A program made the translations under genes and the position numbers. From Lysinibacillus sp. OF-1 (GTDB taxonomy: Bacteria > Bacillota > Bacilli > Bacillales_A > Planococcaceae), in the NCBI RefSeq assembly GCF_028356935.1, contig NZ_CP102798.1, positions 496,001 to 560,000 of the forward strand: 64,000 bases of DNA. Direction: 5' to 3'. Below the pieces are notes generated by a model, which saw only the letters and a program-made list of their open reading frames with translations, ran no database searches and was not told the DNA's origin. Position 1 is the first letter of the stretch. The number at the start of each line of letters is the position of its first letter. This document shows positions 8,819-18,081 of the stretch, piece by piece.

Positions 8819-10174
8819 ATGATGACACAGACAAATCTTAAAAGTGATGTATTAGCCAAGGATGAGCAATATGTTTGGCATTCTATGAAACCATATAATC
8901 CGCAAGCCACATATGTAGTAGAGAGGTCTGATGGTGCAAGAATTATGGATACAGATGGTGTGGAATATATTGATGGAATGGCAGGGCTTTGGTGTGTCAA
9001 TGTTGGCTATGGACGGAAAGAGTTAGCAGATGCGGCACATGAGCAAATGATGAAAAATGCTTATGCACCTTTATCTCAGGGTCATTTGCCTGCAGTGGAA
9101 TTAGCTGAGAAGCTAAATGAACTACTTGGTGGAGATTACGTTATTTTCTTCTCCAATAGTGGATCAGAGGCGAATGAAACAGCCTTTAAAATTGCTCGGC
9201 AATACCATCAGCAAAAAGGACAAAGCTCACGCTATAAAATTGTCTCACGCTACCGTGCTTATCATGGTAACTCCTTTGGGGCTTTAGCGGCAACGGGGCA
9301 GGCGGAGCGCAAATATAAATACGAGCCACTATCTCCAGGTTTTATCCATGTCGCACCACCTGATCAATATCGTGAGCATGAAAGCGATGCTATTGCGCCA
9401 TTGGATTTAGCGAGTGTAAAGGCTGTAGATAAAACGATGACATGGGAACTGAGTGACACAATTGCAGCTATGATCTTAGAGCCTATTATTACAGGTGGCG
9501 GTGTCATTATGCCTCCAGAGAATTATTTAAAAGGCATTGAGGAAGTGTGTAAAAGGCATGGTGCTTTACTGATTGTGGATGAGGTTATTTGTGGCTTTGG
9601 TCGAACAGGTAAGCCTTTTGGATTTATGAACTACGGTGTTAAGCCAGATATAATTACGATGGCTAAAGGAATTACAAGTGCCTATTTACCATTATCAGCA
9701 ACAGCCGTGAAGCGTGAAATTTATGAGGCGTTTAAGGGCTCAGATGCATACAGCTATTTCCGCCATGTGAATACATTTGGAGGCTCTCCTGTGGCATGTG
9801 CAGTTGCATTAAAAAATATTGAAATTCTTGAGCAAGAAGCGTTGTTTGAGCGTTCCAAGGAAATTGGCGCTGCAACACTACAAACATTGCAGCAACAATT
9901 GCAGCATCATCCAAATGTAGGAGATGTGCGTGGCAAAGGTTTATTAATTGGGATTGAATTAGTTGCAGATAAAGTCTCGAAAGAACCTTTACCAGTGGAG
10001 AAGGTGAATGCTGTCATTGCCAAATGTAAAGAACAAGGGGTTATCATTGGAAAAAATGGAGCAACTGTTGCAGGGTTTAATAATGTCTTAACGCTATCAC
10101 CACCACTTAATATTGTACAAGAAGATCTTGATCGTATACTCGATGTGGTTGTGGATAGTGTAAATAAGCTGTAA
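8819..10174 (+). CDS. Class III aminotransferase (beta-alanine/omega-amino acid:pyruvate type)
   Basis: A 451-residue fold-type I PLP enzyme. Visible motifs are FSNSGSEANETAFK (phosphate-binding loop, 111-124), the VDEVICGFGRTG segment (253-264) carrying the PLP-pyridine aspartate, and the Schiff-base lysine K283 in MAKGITSAYLPLS. This subgroup transfers the omega-amino group of beta-alanine or related amines to pyruvate. TTG 8816, ATG 8819 and ATG 8822 are all in frame; GAGGGG at 8807-8812 gives a 6-nt spacer to 8819, which I use. It is 18 bp downstream of mmsA and ends the operon at a clear terminator. Together the pair would convert beta-alanine to acetyl-CoA. Confidence 0.85.
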   Translation: MMTQTNLKSDVLAKDEQYVWHSMKPYNPQATYVVERSDGARIMDTDGVEYIDGMAGLWCVNVGYGRKELADAAHEQMMKNAYAPLSQGHLPAVELAEKLNELLGGDYVIFFSNSGSEANETAFKIARQYHQQKGQSSRYKIVSRYRAYHGNSFGALAATGQAERKYKYEPLSPGFIHVAPPDQYREHESDAIAPLDLASVKAVDKTMTWELSDTIAAMILEPIITGGGVIMPPENYLKGIEEVCKRHGALLIVDEVICGFGRTGKPFGFMNYGVKPDIITMAKGITSAYLPLSATAVKREIYEAFKGSDAYSYFRHVNTFGGSPVACAVALKNIEILEQEALFERSKEIGAATLQTLQQQLQHHPNVGDVRGKGLLIGIELVADKVSKEPLPVEKVNAVIAKCKEQGVIIGKNGATVAGFNNVLTLSPPLNIVQEDLDRILDVVVDSVNKL

Positions 10175-10189
10175 AGAATATTGATATGG

Positions 10190-10230
10190 TTCTAAAAGCC
10201 TTGGAGTAAAGGCTTTTAGAACTTTTATTT
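10190..10230 (+). terminator. Intrinsic terminator after the aminotransferase
   Basis: An 11-bp stem TTCTAAAAGCC / GGCTTTTAGAA is followed by CTTTTATTT. Confidence 0.85.
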
Positions 10231-10419
10231 GTGAAGCTTTATAACGCAGATGCTAGATAGCAGTATTTATTATAGCTCGATAAAAATAATTATAAAATTC
10301 TGAAATTTAATAAAAAAATACTGGAAAAATTGTATTTCGTAGTTTATAGTTAATAAAAAATTAATTTTTCTGATAATTATATGTAAAAAGTGTCCTGTAG
10401 GGAATATTTTTTTGATTAC

Positions 10420-10447
10420 TTATTTTCAGCAGTGGAATAAATAGGTG
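10420..10447. promoter_or_regulatory. Upstream ROK-type operator-like site (O1)
   Basis: A 28-bp sequence starting TTATTTTC and containing CAGTGGA matches the site at 10563 at 24 of 28 positions; the right arm is degenerate. It lies in the 430-bp AT-rich gene-free stretch before the binding-protein gene. The rest of that stretch (10231-10664) shows nothing else I recognise. Confidence 0.45.
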
Positions 10448-10562
10448 TTGTTGGTTGAACTATAGTTTCTGATGAAAAGCAATTGTAATAGTTGAGAGAG
10501 TCATGTCTTCCTCTAATTGAATTGTCTAATCGTAATGAAAGTATAGTTTATTTTTTGTCTAT

Positions 10563-10587
10563 TTATTTTCATCAGTGGAGAAAATAA
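10563..10587. promoter_or_regulatory. ROK-type operator palindrome (O2)
   Basis: A perfect 8-bp inverted repeat, TTATTTTC and GAAAATAA, is separated by 9 bp, about 78 bp upstream of the transporter operon start. Its length and AT-rich arms resemble NagC/Mlc-class operators. The operon encodes a ROK repressor, the likely ligand. The second, degenerate copy lies 143 bp upstream. Confidence 0.55.
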
Positions 10588-10664
10588 GTGATTTTAGTAA
10601 TTATATTTCTTAATTTAAGTGTTAAGAAATATTTTTATATATTTTTACAAAGGGAGTAGATGAG

Positions 10665-12248
10665 ATGAATTATGTTAAAAAGTTGGTTTTTGTAATTCTA
10701 TGTACGTTGCTTTTAGCAGCATGCGCAGAGAAAGATAATTCTAATGCATCAAACACTGGGGAGAAGTCTACTACAGAATCAGACACAGCAAGTTCAAAGA
10801 ATGAACTTGTCATTGCTGTAAATGAAAACTTTATTTCCATGGATCCTCATAATACAGGAGATACAAATTCGAGTTCTGTACAGGAGACCATGTTAGAAGG
10901 TTTACTAGGCTTCGATGCTGATGGACAAATTATGAAGGTTTTAGCTGATGATTATTCAATTAGTGAAGATGCTCTGGAGTATACATTTAAGCTACAAGAA
11001 GGGGTCACTTTCCATGACGGGGAACAGTTTAATGCAGAGGCTGTAAAAGCCAACATTGAACGAATCATGAATGATGAAAGTTTACGTTTATATTCACGTG
11101 GTTTTAGCTTAATCAGCAAAGTTGAAATTCTAGGTGACTATGAAATTAAAGTTACTTTAAAAGAACCATACGGACCAATGATCACGCGTTTCGGAGTGGC
11201 TAAAATGATCAGCCCAAAAATGATTAAAGAAAATTTAGCTGATATTCCGAAGCAGCCTGTTGGTACAGGACCTTATAAATTTGTTGAATGGGTACAAGGG
11301 GATCATTTAACAATTGAAAACTTCGACGGCTATTGGGGTGGTGGTGATCGTGTTTCTAAAATTACGTATAAGCCAGTACCAGAGAACGGATCACGTGTGG
11401 CAATGCTAAAAGCTGGGGATGCACAAGTGATCTATCCAGTGCCAGCACAAAATATCGACGAGCTTTCTAACAATAAAGATGTAGAAATTAATAAAGTTCC
11501 TTCTACAATTGCTCATTATGTGTCGCTAAATACGTATAAGAAACCTTTGGATGATATTAAAGTACGACAAGCATTTAATTATGCGGTAGATAAAGAAGCT
11601 TATTTAAAAGTTGTAAATGCAGGTCTAGGTTTACCACTAGACTCTATTATTCCTTCCAAAACGGTTTATTATAAACAGCAAAAAATGTATGAACACAATA
11701 TTGAAAAGGCAAAAGAATTATTGACTGAAGCTGGCTATCCTAATGGCTTCGATATTGAAATCTGGGGGAACACAAACTCAGATACGATGAAGGGCATGCA
11801 GTTTATTCAACAACAGTTGAGCCAAATCGGTGTAAAAGTTGAGATCAAATCAATGGAAGAAGGTACTTTGTCAGATGAAATCTACGGTGCACAAACTCCA
11901 GATGATGCGAAATTGCAAATGTGGTATGTGAGCTGGTCAGCCTATGCTTCAGATATAACGAATGCGACAAAACCTCTTTTCCATAGTGTATCATTCCCAC
12001 CAAATGGTGCAAACACAGCCTATTATCAAAATCCTGAGGCAGATCAACTAATGGATGAAGCGAATTCTATTTCAGATGTAGATCGTCAGGCTGAACTGTA
12101 TGAAAAATTACAGGAAATCGTTTACCAAGATACGCCTTGGATTTTCTTAGGGGTAGATGAGGTCGTATATGGTGTACGTTCAAATGTCAGCGGTGTGTTA
12201 GTAAATCCAACAGGTGGACTCGATGTGAAAAACGCAAAAGTTGAGTAA
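10665..12248 (+). CDS. Peptide/nickel-type ABC transporter substrate-binding lipoprotein
   Basis: A 527-residue SBP_bac_5 (cluster C, OppA/DppA-type) lipoprotein. It has a signal peptide with lipobox LLAAC (cysteine near residue 20), then a Ser/Asn/Thr linker, then the family body with VTFHDGEQFNAEAVKANIER, VGTGPYKFVEWVQGD and DDIKVRQAFNYAVDKEAYLK. It delivers the ligand to the permeases encoded next. The start ATG follows AAAGGGAG with an 8-nt spacer. It opens a ten-gene same-strand unit ending at 22142 and has operator-like palindromes upstream. The genes downstream suggest a glycosylated amino acid or glycopeptide rather than a plain peptide, but the ligand is not readable from the sequence. 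Confidence 0.9.
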   Translation: MNYVKKLVFVILCTLLLAACAEKDNSNASNTGEKSTTESDTASSKNELVIAVNENFISMDPHNTGDTNSSSVQETMLEGLLGFDADGQIMKVLADDYSISEDALEYTFKLQEGVTFHDGEQFNAEAVKANIERIMNDESLRLYSRGFSLISKVEILGDYEIKVTLKEPYGPMITRFGVAKMISPKMIKENLADIPKQPVGTGPYKFVEWVQGDHLTIENFDGYWGGGDRVSKITYKPVPENGSRVAMLKAGDAQVIYPVPAQNIDELSNNKDVEINKVPSTIAHYVSLNTYKKPLDDIKVRQAFNYAVDKEAYLKVVNAGLGLPLDSIIPSKTVYYKQQKMYEHNIEKAKELLTEAGYPNGFDIEIWGNTNSDTMKGMQFIQQQLSQIGVKVEIKSMEEGTLSDEIYGAQTPDDAKLQMWYVSWSAYASDITNATKPLFHSVSFPPNGANTAYYQNPEADQLMDEANSISDVDRQAELYEKLQEIVYQDTPWIFLGVDEVVYGVRSNVSGVLVNPTGGLDVKNAKVE

Positions 12249-12260
12249 TGTTGCACAATA

Positions 12261-12290
12261 AAAGGAATTGATGATGGTCAATTCCTTTTC
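12261..12290 (+). terminator. Intraoperonic hairpin after the binding-protein gene
   Basis: An 11-bp stem AAAGGAATTGA / TCAATTCCTTT with only a short T-run lies between the binding-protein and permease genes. It may act as an attenuator or 3' stabiliser that keeps the binding protein more abundant than the membrane parts. Confidence 0.55.
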
Positions 12291-12316
12291 TACAACATAG
12301 AAAGGAGGAGGTTGTC

Positions 12317-13240
12317 TTGTGGAAATATACAGCAAAAAGAATTGTTGAAATGATACCAATATTAATTGTTATTTCAATCTTAACATTCTTGTTTATCCAT
12401 TTAATACCAGGTGACCCTGCACGATTAGTAGCTGGTAAGGATGCCACGCTAGAAGATGTTGAAAATGTACGGCATGAGTTGGGTTTAGATAAACCCATTC
12501 TTAAACAATACGTGGATTATATGAAAAATCTGTTGACGGGTGAACTTGGAACATCCTTAACAACTGGATTACCGGTAATTGATATGTTTAAAACAAGGTT
12601 TATGCCTTCCCTTCACCTTACTTTCCTCTCCATGTTTTGGGCTACATTAATTGGTTTAATGATTGGCGTTTTTTCAGCCATCAATAAAAACAAATGGCCT
12701 GATTATTTTGGAATGGTAACAGCGGTTTCTGGTATTTCAATTCCAGGATTTTGGTTGGGACTATTGTTGATTCAATTATTTTCAGTACAGCTAGGATTAT
12801 TCCCAACAGGTGGATTGGATGGCTTTTCTAGTTATATTTTACCTTCCTTGACCTTAGGGGCAGGTATTATGTCAATGATCGCTCGATTTACTCGTTCTTC
12901 CATGCTTGAAACGTTACAAGCTGATTTTATAAGAACGGGGAGAGCAAAAGGATTAAAGGAACATTCCGTGATTGTGACGCATGCATTACGAAATTCCTTA
13001 ATTTCTGTTGTAACGGTAGCGGGCTTACAATTTGGTTTTCTACTAGGGGGTTCAGTGGTAGTTGAGACGGTATTTAGCTTTCCAGGGATGGGACGTCTGC
13101 TAATCGATTCGATTGCATTTCGAGACTACCCTGTCATTCAATCAGCACTGCTGTTATTCGCATTTGAATTTATTGTAGTGAATTTAATTGTTGATGTGCT
13201 TTATACCGTGTTAAACCCAAAAATCCAATTAGATTCTTAA
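12317..13240 (+). CDS. ABC transporter permease, DppB/OppB type
   Basis: A 307-residue six-helix permease. The N-terminus KRIVEMIPILIVISILTF followed by LIPGDPA is the signature of OppB/DppB proteins, and the EAA-type cytoplasmic loop for ATPase contact falls around RTGRAKGLKEHSVIVTHALR. The start is a TTG at 12317, directly supported by AAAGGAGGAGG upstream. It pairs with the next gene to form the heterodimeric channel. Confidence 0.92.
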   Translation: MWKYTAKRIVEMIPILIVISILTFLFIHLIPGDPARLVAGKDATLEDVENVRHELGLDKPILKQYVDYMKNLLTGELGTSLTTGLPVIDMFKTRFMPSLHLTFLSMFWATLIGLMIGVFSAINKNKWPDYFGMVTAVSGISIPGFWLGLLLIQLFSVQLGLFPTGGLDGFSSYILPSLTLGAGIMSMIARFTRSSMLETLQADFIRTGRAKGLKEHSVIVTHALRNSLISVVTVAGLQFGFLLGGSVVVETVFSFPGMGRLLIDSIAFRDYPVIQSALLLFAFEFIVVNLIVDVLYTVLNPKIQLDS

Positions 13241-13253
13241 GGGAGGGAATAAA

Positions 13254-14150
13254 ATGACTTCACCAACTACTGTGCAAAATAGCCAAGTGCAAAAAACACA
13301 AAGGAAATACTCTCCTCTTAAAGAATTTTGGAAGTCCTTTAAAAAACAAAAGGCCGCATTGTTTGCAAGTATCTTTATAGGATTGTTAATTGTAGTTGCT
13401 TTTATTGGACCTTATATCGCACCGTACGATCCGTTTGAACCGAATTATGATGCTTTATTAGAGGGACCAAGTGCCAGTCATTTGGCAGGAACGGACGAGT
13501 ATGGTCGAGACATTTTTAGTCGTTTAATAGTAGGCGCAAAAATATCCTTGATGGTGAGTTTCAGTGCCGTATTTTTAGGCTTAATACTAGGAACTATTTT
13601 AGGTTTAATTAGCGGTTACTTTGGTGGTTGGATTGACAAAATCATCATGCGTAGCTGTGATGTACTGTTTTCATTCCCTGATTTATTGTTAGCGATTGCC
13701 ATTGTAGCCTTATTGGGCCCTGGTATTAATAATGTCATCATTGCTGTCATGATTTTTAGTGTGCCGTCCTTTGCACGTTTAGTGCGAGGTGCCACTTTGA
13801 ATGCGAAAGAAAATGTATACGTAGAGGCAGCACAATCAATGGGTGCTTCACATGTCAGAGTGCTGTGGAAACATATTTTCCCTGAAACGATTAGTGAATT
13901 AATTATTTTCGTCACTATGCGTATCGGAACAGCTATTTTAGCAGCTTCTAGTTTGAGCTTTTTAGGCTTAGGTGCCAGCCCTGAAATGCCTGAGTGGGGA
14001 GTTATGCTAAGCAGTGGCCGTGACTACTTAGGGACATCTTCTCATGTAGTCATTATGCCGGGTATTGCCATTTTTTTAACCGTACTAGCATTTAACTTAA
14101 TAGGTGATGGATTACGAGATGTGTTAGATCCAAAAATTAAAAATAATTAA
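13254..14150 (+). CDS. ABC transporter permease, DppC/OppC type
   Basis: A 298-residue partner permease. It has the OppC N-terminal domain (KEFWKSFKKQKAALFASIF, then PYDPFEPNYDALLEGPS), the conserved GTDEYGRDIFSRLIVGA motif, and the EAA loop around YVEAAQSMGASHVRVLWKHI. It lies 13 bp after the DppB-type gene and 5 bp before the next ribosome-binding site and ATPase gene, consistent with tight translational coupling. Confidence 0.92.
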   Translation: MTSPTTVQNSQVQKTQRKYSPLKEFWKSFKKQKAALFASIFIGLLIVVAFIGPYIAPYDPFEPNYDALLEGPSASHLAGTDEYGRDIFSRLIVGAKISLMVSFSAVFLGLILGTILGLISGYFGGWIDKIIMRSCDVLFSFPDLLLAIAIVALLGPGINNVIIAVMIFSVPSFARLVRGATLNAKENVYVEAAQSMGASHVRVLWKHIFPETISELIIFVTMRIGTAILAASSLSFLGLGASPEMPEWGVMLSSGRDYLGTSSHVVIMPGIAIFLTVLAFNLIGDGLRDVLDPKIKNN

Positions 14151-14161
14151 GGAGAATGCCT

Positions 14162-15154
14162 ATGACAGAACATGTATTGCGAGTAAGTGACTTAGAAACG
14201 TCCTTTACGCGTGATAAAACAGAAATCAAAATTTTAAGAGGTGTCAATTTTTCAATCCGTAAAGGAGAGATATTAGGCTTAGTTGGAGAATCAGGTAGTG
14301 GAAAAAGCTTAACGTCATTATCCATCATGCAATTATTTCATGGTACTACAGGTGAAATTGTGAATGGCTCTATTCATTTCAATGGAGAGGATTTAACGAA
14401 AATGTCTGAATCAGAAATTCGGAAAATTCGTGGCAAGCAAATGGCGATGATTTTCCAAGAGCCTATGACTTCTTTAAATCCTGTTTTAAAGATTGGTAAG
14501 CAGTTAATGGAAGCAATCGAAATGCATTTGAAGCTGCCAAAGAACGAAAGTAAACATCACGCCATCCAAATGTTAAAGAGTGTAGGCATAGGAAGGGCAG
14601 AGGAAATCATTCATGAATACCCGCATCAGCTATCAGGAGGAATGAGACAGCGAATAATGATTGCTATGGCAATGGCCTGTCAGCCCAAGCTACTTATTGC
14701 TGACGAACCAACTACTGCGTTAGATGTAACGATACAAGCTCAAATATTAGAGCTGATGAAAAAGTTAAAGGAAGAACATGAGACGGCTATTTTACTGATT
14801 ACACATGATTTGGGGGTTGTTGCTGAAATGTGCGATAAGGTAGTCGTTATGTATGCAGGGCAGGTTGTGGAGGAAGCAGATGTCTTTGAACTATTCGCTA
14901 GCCCTAAGCACCCGTATACAAAAGGTTTAATTGCATCAGTACCTAAAATAGGAGATAAAAAAGAAGTATTAGATTCTATCGATGGGCAAGTGCCGTCCCC
15001 GCAAAATATGCCAAAAGGTTGTAAATTTGCTCCACGATGTGATCATGCGATGTCTATATGTCATCAGGAAAGTCCACCGACATTGAAAATTTCAGCTACA
15101 CGTCAATGTAGCTGCTGGCTATATGCGAAAAAGGATGTGGAAGCTAATGTCTAA
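14162..15154 (+). CDS. ABC transporter ATPase, DppD/OppD type
   Basis: A 330-residue ATPase with Walker A GESGSGKS (42-49), Q-loop FQEPMTSLNP (99-108), signature LSGGM (157-161), Walker B LLIADEP (177-183) and the H-loop in LLITHDLG. The C-terminal oligopeptide domain carries the cysteine cluster CKFAPRCDHAMSIC plus a later CSC. In this subfamily such clusters can hold an iron-sulfur centre. ATG 14156 is only 1 nt from AGGAG, so ATG 14162 is preferred. It overlaps the next ATPase by 8 nt. Confidence 0.92.
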   Translation: MTEHVLRVSDLETSFTRDKTEIKILRGVNFSIRKGEILGLVGESGSGKSLTSLSIMQLFHGTTGEIVNGSIHFNGEDLTKMSESEIRKIRGKQMAMIFQEPMTSLNPVLKIGKQLMEAIEMHLKLPKNESKHHAIQMLKSVGIGRAEEIIHEYPHQLSGGMRQRIMIAMAMACQPKLLIADEPTTALDVTIQAQILELMKKLKEEHETAILLITHDLGVVAEMCDKVVVMYAGQVVEEADVFELFASPKHPYTKGLIASVPKIGDKKEVLDSIDGQVPSPQNMPKGCKFAPRCDHAMSICHQESPPTLKISATRQCSCWLYAKKDVEANV

Positions 15155-16112
15155 CAGTATTTTAAAAGTGGAAAATTTAAAAAAGAGTTTTCAGATAGCA
15201 GGTGGACTATTTCAAAAAAGGCAACATGTTAATGCCGTAATAGATGTTTCCTTTGAAATAGAAGAGGGTACGACATTTAGTCTAGTAGGAGAAAGTGGTT
15301 GTGGAAAATCTACCACCGGCAGATTAATCACTCGATTAATAGCACCAACAAGTGGAAGCATCGTTGTGGATGGAAAAGAAGTAGCTACTGCAAAACATTC
15401 AGACTTAAAGCATTTAAGGCAAACTGTTCAAATGATTTTTCAAGATCCCTATGCTTCATTAAATCCGAGAATGAAGGTAAAGGAATTAGTTGGGGAGCCT
15501 TTAGAAATTCATACAAAACTTTCAAAAGCTGAACGTGAAAAGCTTGTACTCGAAATGCTTGAAGTGGTTGGATTAAATGCTGAACAGGCAGATCGCTATG
15601 CACATGAGTTCAGTGGCGGACAAAGACAGCGTTTAGGCATTGCACGTGCTTTAATAACAAAACCAAAATTAATTATTGCTGACGAGCCTGTGTCTGCATT
15701 GGATGTGTCGATACAATCGCAAATTTTGAATTTATTAAAGCAATTGCAGCAGGAATTTAAAATATCCTATCTCTTTATTTCTCACGATTTAAGTGTTGTA
15801 GAACATATAAGTCATTATATTGGTGTCATGTATTTAGGGACCATTGTTGAAATCGGACGAAAAGAAACCATATTTAATGATCCTAAGCATCCTTATACGC
15901 AAGCTCTTATTGCTTCTGTACCAATTGCAGACCCAACGTTAAGAAAAAAGAAAAAAGTGTTAATAGGTGATATTCCAAACCCTAAAAATCCGCCAAGTGG
16001 TTGTACCTTCCATACAAGGTGTCCCCTTGCATCAGATATATGTAAGCAAGTCATTCCGGAAATGAAAAAAATGAACGAAGAACAAAGTGTTGCATGTCAC
16101 TTTGTCAATTAA
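15147..16112 (+). CDS. ABC transporter ATPase, DppF/OppF type
   Basis: A 321-residue second ATPase: Walker A GESGCGKST, Q-loop FQDPYASLNPRMKV, signature FSGGQRQRLGIARAL, Walker B LIIADEPVSALD, H-loop SHDLSVVEHI, and a C-terminal domain with CTFHTRCPLASDIC. The frame is open from 15123, but the internal ATG at 15147 has GGAAG upstream and overlaps the dppD-type stop region, so it is the likelier start. It completes the five-component importer; everything downstream in the unit is enzymatic or regulatory. Confidence 0.9.
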   Translation: MSNSILKVENLKKSFQIAGGLFQKRQHVNAVIDVSFEIEEGTTFSLVGESGCGKSTTGRLITRLIAPTSGSIVVDGKEVATAKHSDLKHLRQTVQMIFQDPYASLNPRMKVKELVGEPLEIHTKLSKAEREKLVLEMLEVVGLNAEQADRYAHEFSGGQRQRLGIARALITKPKLIIADEPVSALDVSIQSQILNLLKQLQQEFKISYLFISHDLSVVEHISHYIGVMYLGTIVEIGRKETIFNDPKHPYTQALIASVPIADPTLRKKKKVLIGDIPNPKNPPSGCTFHTRCPLASDICKQVIPEMKKMNEEQSVACHFVN

Positions 16113-16129
16113 TAGAGAGGTGTTCACAA

Positions 16130-17008
16130 ATGAAAGTAGGATTAAGCACATATAGTATGGTCAAAAAAATGAAGCAGGGAGAAATGAATGTTCTTGATGT
16201 TCTACAGTGGGTAGCTGACAACGGAGGACAACATGTAGAATTAGTGCCCTATGAATTTACTGTTGTAGATAACTATGAACTGGCATCTCAAATTAAAAAG
16301 AAAGCAGCGGAGCTAGGATTAGAGCTATCGGCCTATTCGCTACCTGCTAACTTTATCCATGATACAGAGGAAGCTTTTTTAGAAGAAGTTGAACGCTTAA
16401 AAAAACATGTTGATGTAGTACATCATATGGGGATTAGCATTATGCGCCATGACGTTACACTCTTTACTTTACCAAAGGAGCAAACAACCATTCATTATTA
16501 CAATGACCATTTTGATGAAATGGTTAGAGGCTGTCAATTGATTGCAGATTATGCGAAACAATTTAATATCACGACAACGATTGAAAATCATGGCTTTAAT
16601 GTTCAAACAAGTGATCGTGTACAGCAATTAATTCATGCGGTTAACAGAGATAACTTTAAAACGACCTTAGATGTAGGGAATTTTTTATGTATTGATGAAG
16701 AACCTCTAATCGGTGTCATGAAAAATATTTCTTATGCTGCTACAGTGCATTTTAAAGATTTTTATATTCGTCCTTTTTATGAAAATCCAGGAGATGGCGA
16801 ATGGTTCCGCACTGTTCATAACAATTACATCAGAGGAGCGATTGTTGGACATGGTGATCTAAATATACGAGAGATTATAAAGCTTGTTAAAGGCTATGGC
16901 TACGATGGTTATATTGTGGTGGAGTTTGAAGGTATGGAAGATTGTCAAGTTGGTTCAAAAATAGGGATGGATAATGTGCGTCGTTTATGGGACGAATGCA
17001 AGCTCTAA
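16130..17008 (+). CDS. Sugar phosphate isomerase/epimerase-like TIM-barrel protein (first copy)
   Basis: A 292-residue xylose-isomerase-like TIM barrel (AP_endonuc_2 family). Metal-ligand-type segments are TTIENHGF, TTLDVGNFLCI, TVHFKDF and the final YIVVEFEGMED strand. Members isomerise, epimerise or dehydrate sugars, and some cleave 3-keto-glycosides by beta-elimination. The ATG at 16130 follows AGAGG with a 9-nt spacer; the frame upstream is open but unsupported. It lies 17 bp after the transporter ATPase and 13 bp before the Gfo/Idh gene. Two such barrels flanking an oxidoreductase suggest a 3-keto-sugar route, but no specific reaction can be assigned. Confidence 0.82.
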   Translation: MKVGLSTYSMVKKMKQGEMNVLDVLQWVADNGGQHVELVPYEFTVVDNYELASQIKKKAAELGLELSAYSLPANFIHDTEEAFLEEVERLKKHVDVVHHMGISIMRHDVTLFTLPKEQTTIHYYNDHFDEMVRGCQLIADYAKQFNITTTIENHGFNVQTSDRVQQLIHAVNRDNFKTTLDVGNFLCIDEEPLIGVMKNISYAATVHFKDFYIRPFYENPGDGEWFRTVHNNYIRGAIVGHGDLNIREIIKLVKGYGYDGYIVVEFEGMEDCQVGSKIGMDNVRRLWDECKL

Positions 17009-17021
17009 AGGGGGGAAGAAC

Positions 17022-18080
17022 ATGAATAAATTAAAAGTTTGTGTAATCGGTACAGGTTCTATTTCCGATTATCATTTAGGCTCCTATTTGAAAAATCCAG
17101 CGGTTGAGTTATATGGTGTGTATGATGCCTCTATTGAACGAGGCAAAGCAAAGGCTGCTCAATTTGGAGCAACCCATGTTTTTTCTTCTAAGGAAGCGTT
17201 ATTTGCAGACAAAAATGTAGATGCTGTAAGCATTTGTACATGGAATAATACACATGCCGAATTAGCCATTCTTGCTTTAGAAAATGACTTACATGTGCTT
17301 ATCGAAAAGCCTTTATCCATGACCTATGCCGAGGCTTTAAACATTCAAAAGGTTGCAGAAAAACATCGTAAAATATTTCAAGTCGGCTATGTAAGACGTT
17401 TTGCAACGAATACCAAAGTACTCAAACAATTTATTGACGATAACAAATTGGGGGATATTTATTATGCTAAAGCTTCTTGCCTCAGAAGGTTAGGGAATCC
17501 AGGAGGCTGGTTCGCAGAGATTGATAAATCTGGTGGAGGCCCATTAATTGATTTGGGTGTCCATGTGATTGATATATGTTGGTATTTAATGGGTAGACCA
17601 AAAGTAAAACGTATAACTGGTCATACCTACAATCAATTAGGAAATAGAAATCATATTGAAAATTTATCCTTTTATAAAGCAGCAGACTATGATGCTACTA
17701 AAAATACAGTAGAAGACTTAGCGAATGCTCTTATTACATTTGAAAATGGGTCATCACTAATGGTGGACGTTTCTTATACGCTCCATGCCATAAAAGATGA
17801 AATCAGTATTAAATTATATGGCACAAACGGTGGAGCAGAACTAGAGCCTGAGTTGAAAATTGTAAGTGAGGAGCATAACACCATTTTAAATATTTATCCT
17901 CAAATTAATGATTTAACCTTTGATTTTGCAACAGCCTTTCAGAATGAAATCAATACGTTTGTTGATTGCTGTCTTCATCAATATGATTCAGTTGCACCTG
18001 TGGAGGATGGAGTAGAAATTATGAAAATTTTAGAGGGAATTTATATTTCTGCAATGCAAGGAAAGGAAGTCGTTTATTAA
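17022..18080 (+). CDS. Gfo/Idh/MocA-family NAD(P)-dependent oxidoreductase
   Basis: A 352-residue enzyme with an N-terminal Rossmann fold (VCVIGTGSISDYHLG) and the family-defining HVLIEKPLSMTY motif, whose lysine is catalytic. The C-terminal alpha/beta domain contains GGGPLIDLGVHVIDICWYLMG with the conserved Asp/His pair. Relatives oxidise a sugar hydroxyl, commonly at C1, C2 or C3. The ATG at 17022 sits behind AAAGGGGGG. Gene order between two TIM-barrel proteins suggests sequential processing of one sugar. The substrate is unknown; oxidation at C3 of a glycosyl unit before non-hydrolytic cleavage is a testable inference. Confidence 0.88.
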   Translation: MNKLKVCVIGTGSISDYHLGSYLKNPAVELYGVYDASIERGKAKAAQFGATHVFSSKEALFADKNVDAVSICTWNNTHAELAILALENDLHVLIEKPLSMTYAEALNIQKVAEKHRKIFQVGYVRRFATNTKVLKQFIDDNKLGDIYYAKASCLRRLGNPGGWFAEIDKSGGGPLIDLGVHVIDICWYLMGRPKVKRITGHTYNQLGNRNHIENLSFYKAADYDATKNTVEDLANALITFENGSSLMVDVSYTLHAIKDEISIKLYGTNGGAELEPELKIVSEEHNTILNIYPQINDLTFDFATAFQNEINTFVDCCLHQYDSVAPVEDGVEIMKILEGIYISAMQGKEVVY

Positions 18081-18081
18081 A

